From Firmicutes bacterium CAG:238 (GTDB taxonomy: Bacteria; Bacillota; Clostridia; Peptostreptococcales; Anaerovoracaceae): DNA of 5,097 nucleotides. The notes beneath the pieces were generated by a model. The model saw only the letters and a list, made by a program, of their open reading frames with translations, was not told where the DNA came from and did not search any database. This document shows, piece after piece, positions 4,925 through 5,097 of this stretch (positions are counted from its first letter, which is position 1; every line of letters begins with the position of its first letter). The stretch lies in contig FR881936.1 of NCBI GenBank assembly GCA_000435615.1, positions 1-5,097 on the forward strand. Direction: 5' to 3'. The position numbers and the translations under genes are program-made.

Positions 4925-5097
4925 ATGGCAGTTTTCCGCGTGGAGAGAAACACAGGATATACGGTTATGAGTAACCACCATTTACGCAATAAGGAGCTTT
5001 CCCTAAAAGCAAAAGGGCTGTTATCACAAATGCTGTCCTTGCCGGAGGATTGGGACTATACCCTTGCAGGACTGTCCTATATCAACCGGGAAAGTAT
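4925..5097 (+). CDS. Helix-turn-helix protein, first gene of a Tn1549-type element (partial)
   Basis: Open to the window edge, with 57 complete codons visible, beginning MAVFRVERNTGYTVMSNHHL. The stretch ELSLKAKGLLSQMLSL followed by TLAGLSYINRES fits the start of a HTH_36-type winged-helix domain, as in plasmid and element replication or DnaD-like proteins. I recognise this N-terminus from the conserved first gene of Tn1549/CTn-type conjugative elements, where it is usually annotated as a helix-turn-helix or replication-initiator-like protein. The ribosome site AAAGGAG (4907-4913) is 11 nt from the ATG. A nearer ATG at 4917 opens another frame that closes after 17 codons. The upstream structured leader suggests expression control. 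The rest of the gene and the DNA it binds are not visible. Confidence 0.82.
   Translation, partial: MAVFRVERNTGYTVMSNHHLRNKELSLKAKGLLSQMLSLPEDWDYTLAGLSYINRES

Larger units (their letters stand above)
4464..5097 (+). mobile_element. Left end of a putative integrative conjugative element (Tn1549/CTn-like), partial
   Basis: The call rests on several signs. A gene stub lies at the boundary, followed by a sharp change to AT-rich non-coding DNA. Phased short repeats near the edge are of the kind bound by tyrosine integrases. The first gene (4925 onward) is a helix-turn-helix protein I recognise from Tn1549-type elements of Clostridia. A leader of several hundred bases before that first gene is normal for such elements. 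No integrase, relaxase or opposite end is in the window. The left boundary is approximate, within about 4455-4500. Confidence 0.55.

Noticed and set aside
4917..4970. ATG at 4917 as the start of the element gene
   Set aside because: It is in another frame, which ends after 17 codons; the ATG at 4925 opens the recognisable helix-turn-helix protein.

Overview
The window looks like chromosome from a low-to-mid GC Firmicute, most likely a gut-type Clostridia/Lachnospiraceae, with the left end of an integrative element at its right edge. Supporting signs are strong AGGAG ribosome sites, a SigV/RsiV-type ECF pair, DHHW and DUF4358 domains, and a Tn1549-type element gene. No taxonomic marker allows a firmer call.

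Layout. Positions 10-86 (minus) carry a complete tRNA-Met(CAU) with its own sigma-A-like promoter. Next, all on the minus strand and read from right to left, is a compact three-gene operon at 3201-270. It encodes an ECF sigma factor, an RsiV-like membrane anti-sigma factor (2-nt gap, ribosome site inside the sigma gene) and a lipoprotein joining a DUF4358 domain to a DHHW (AlgX/AlgJ-like SGNH) domain. A textbook ECF promoter, TGAAAC-N16-CGTC, lies just upstream of the sigma gene, so the operon is probably autoregulated. In Bacillus subtilis the SigV/RsiV pair senses lysozyme and controls the peptidoglycan O-acetyltransferase OatA. Here the third gene is instead a possible extracytoplasmic O-acetyl-transfer protein, which is the most interesting point in the window.

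Divergent from the operon is lgt (3432-4196, plus), encoding prolipoprotein diacylglyceryl transferase. It has a good sigma-A promoter and a strong terminator at 4236-4278. That terminator is embedded in a frameshifted relic of a gene ending in a SEC-C zinc motif on the other strand.

From about 4370 a promoter and ribosome site lead into an ORF that stops after eight codons (MKLGIVVN). What follows is AT-rich, non-coding DNA that I read as the left end of an integrative conjugative element. It holds four TCAT repeats in 10-bp phase, a TATAAT followed at once by a terminator-like hairpin, and a 12-bp inverted repeat enclosing smaller stems. It ends in the start of a helix-turn-helix gene (4925 to the window edge) that closely resembles the first gene of Tn1549-type elements. 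The exact element boundary cannot be fixed from one end alone.
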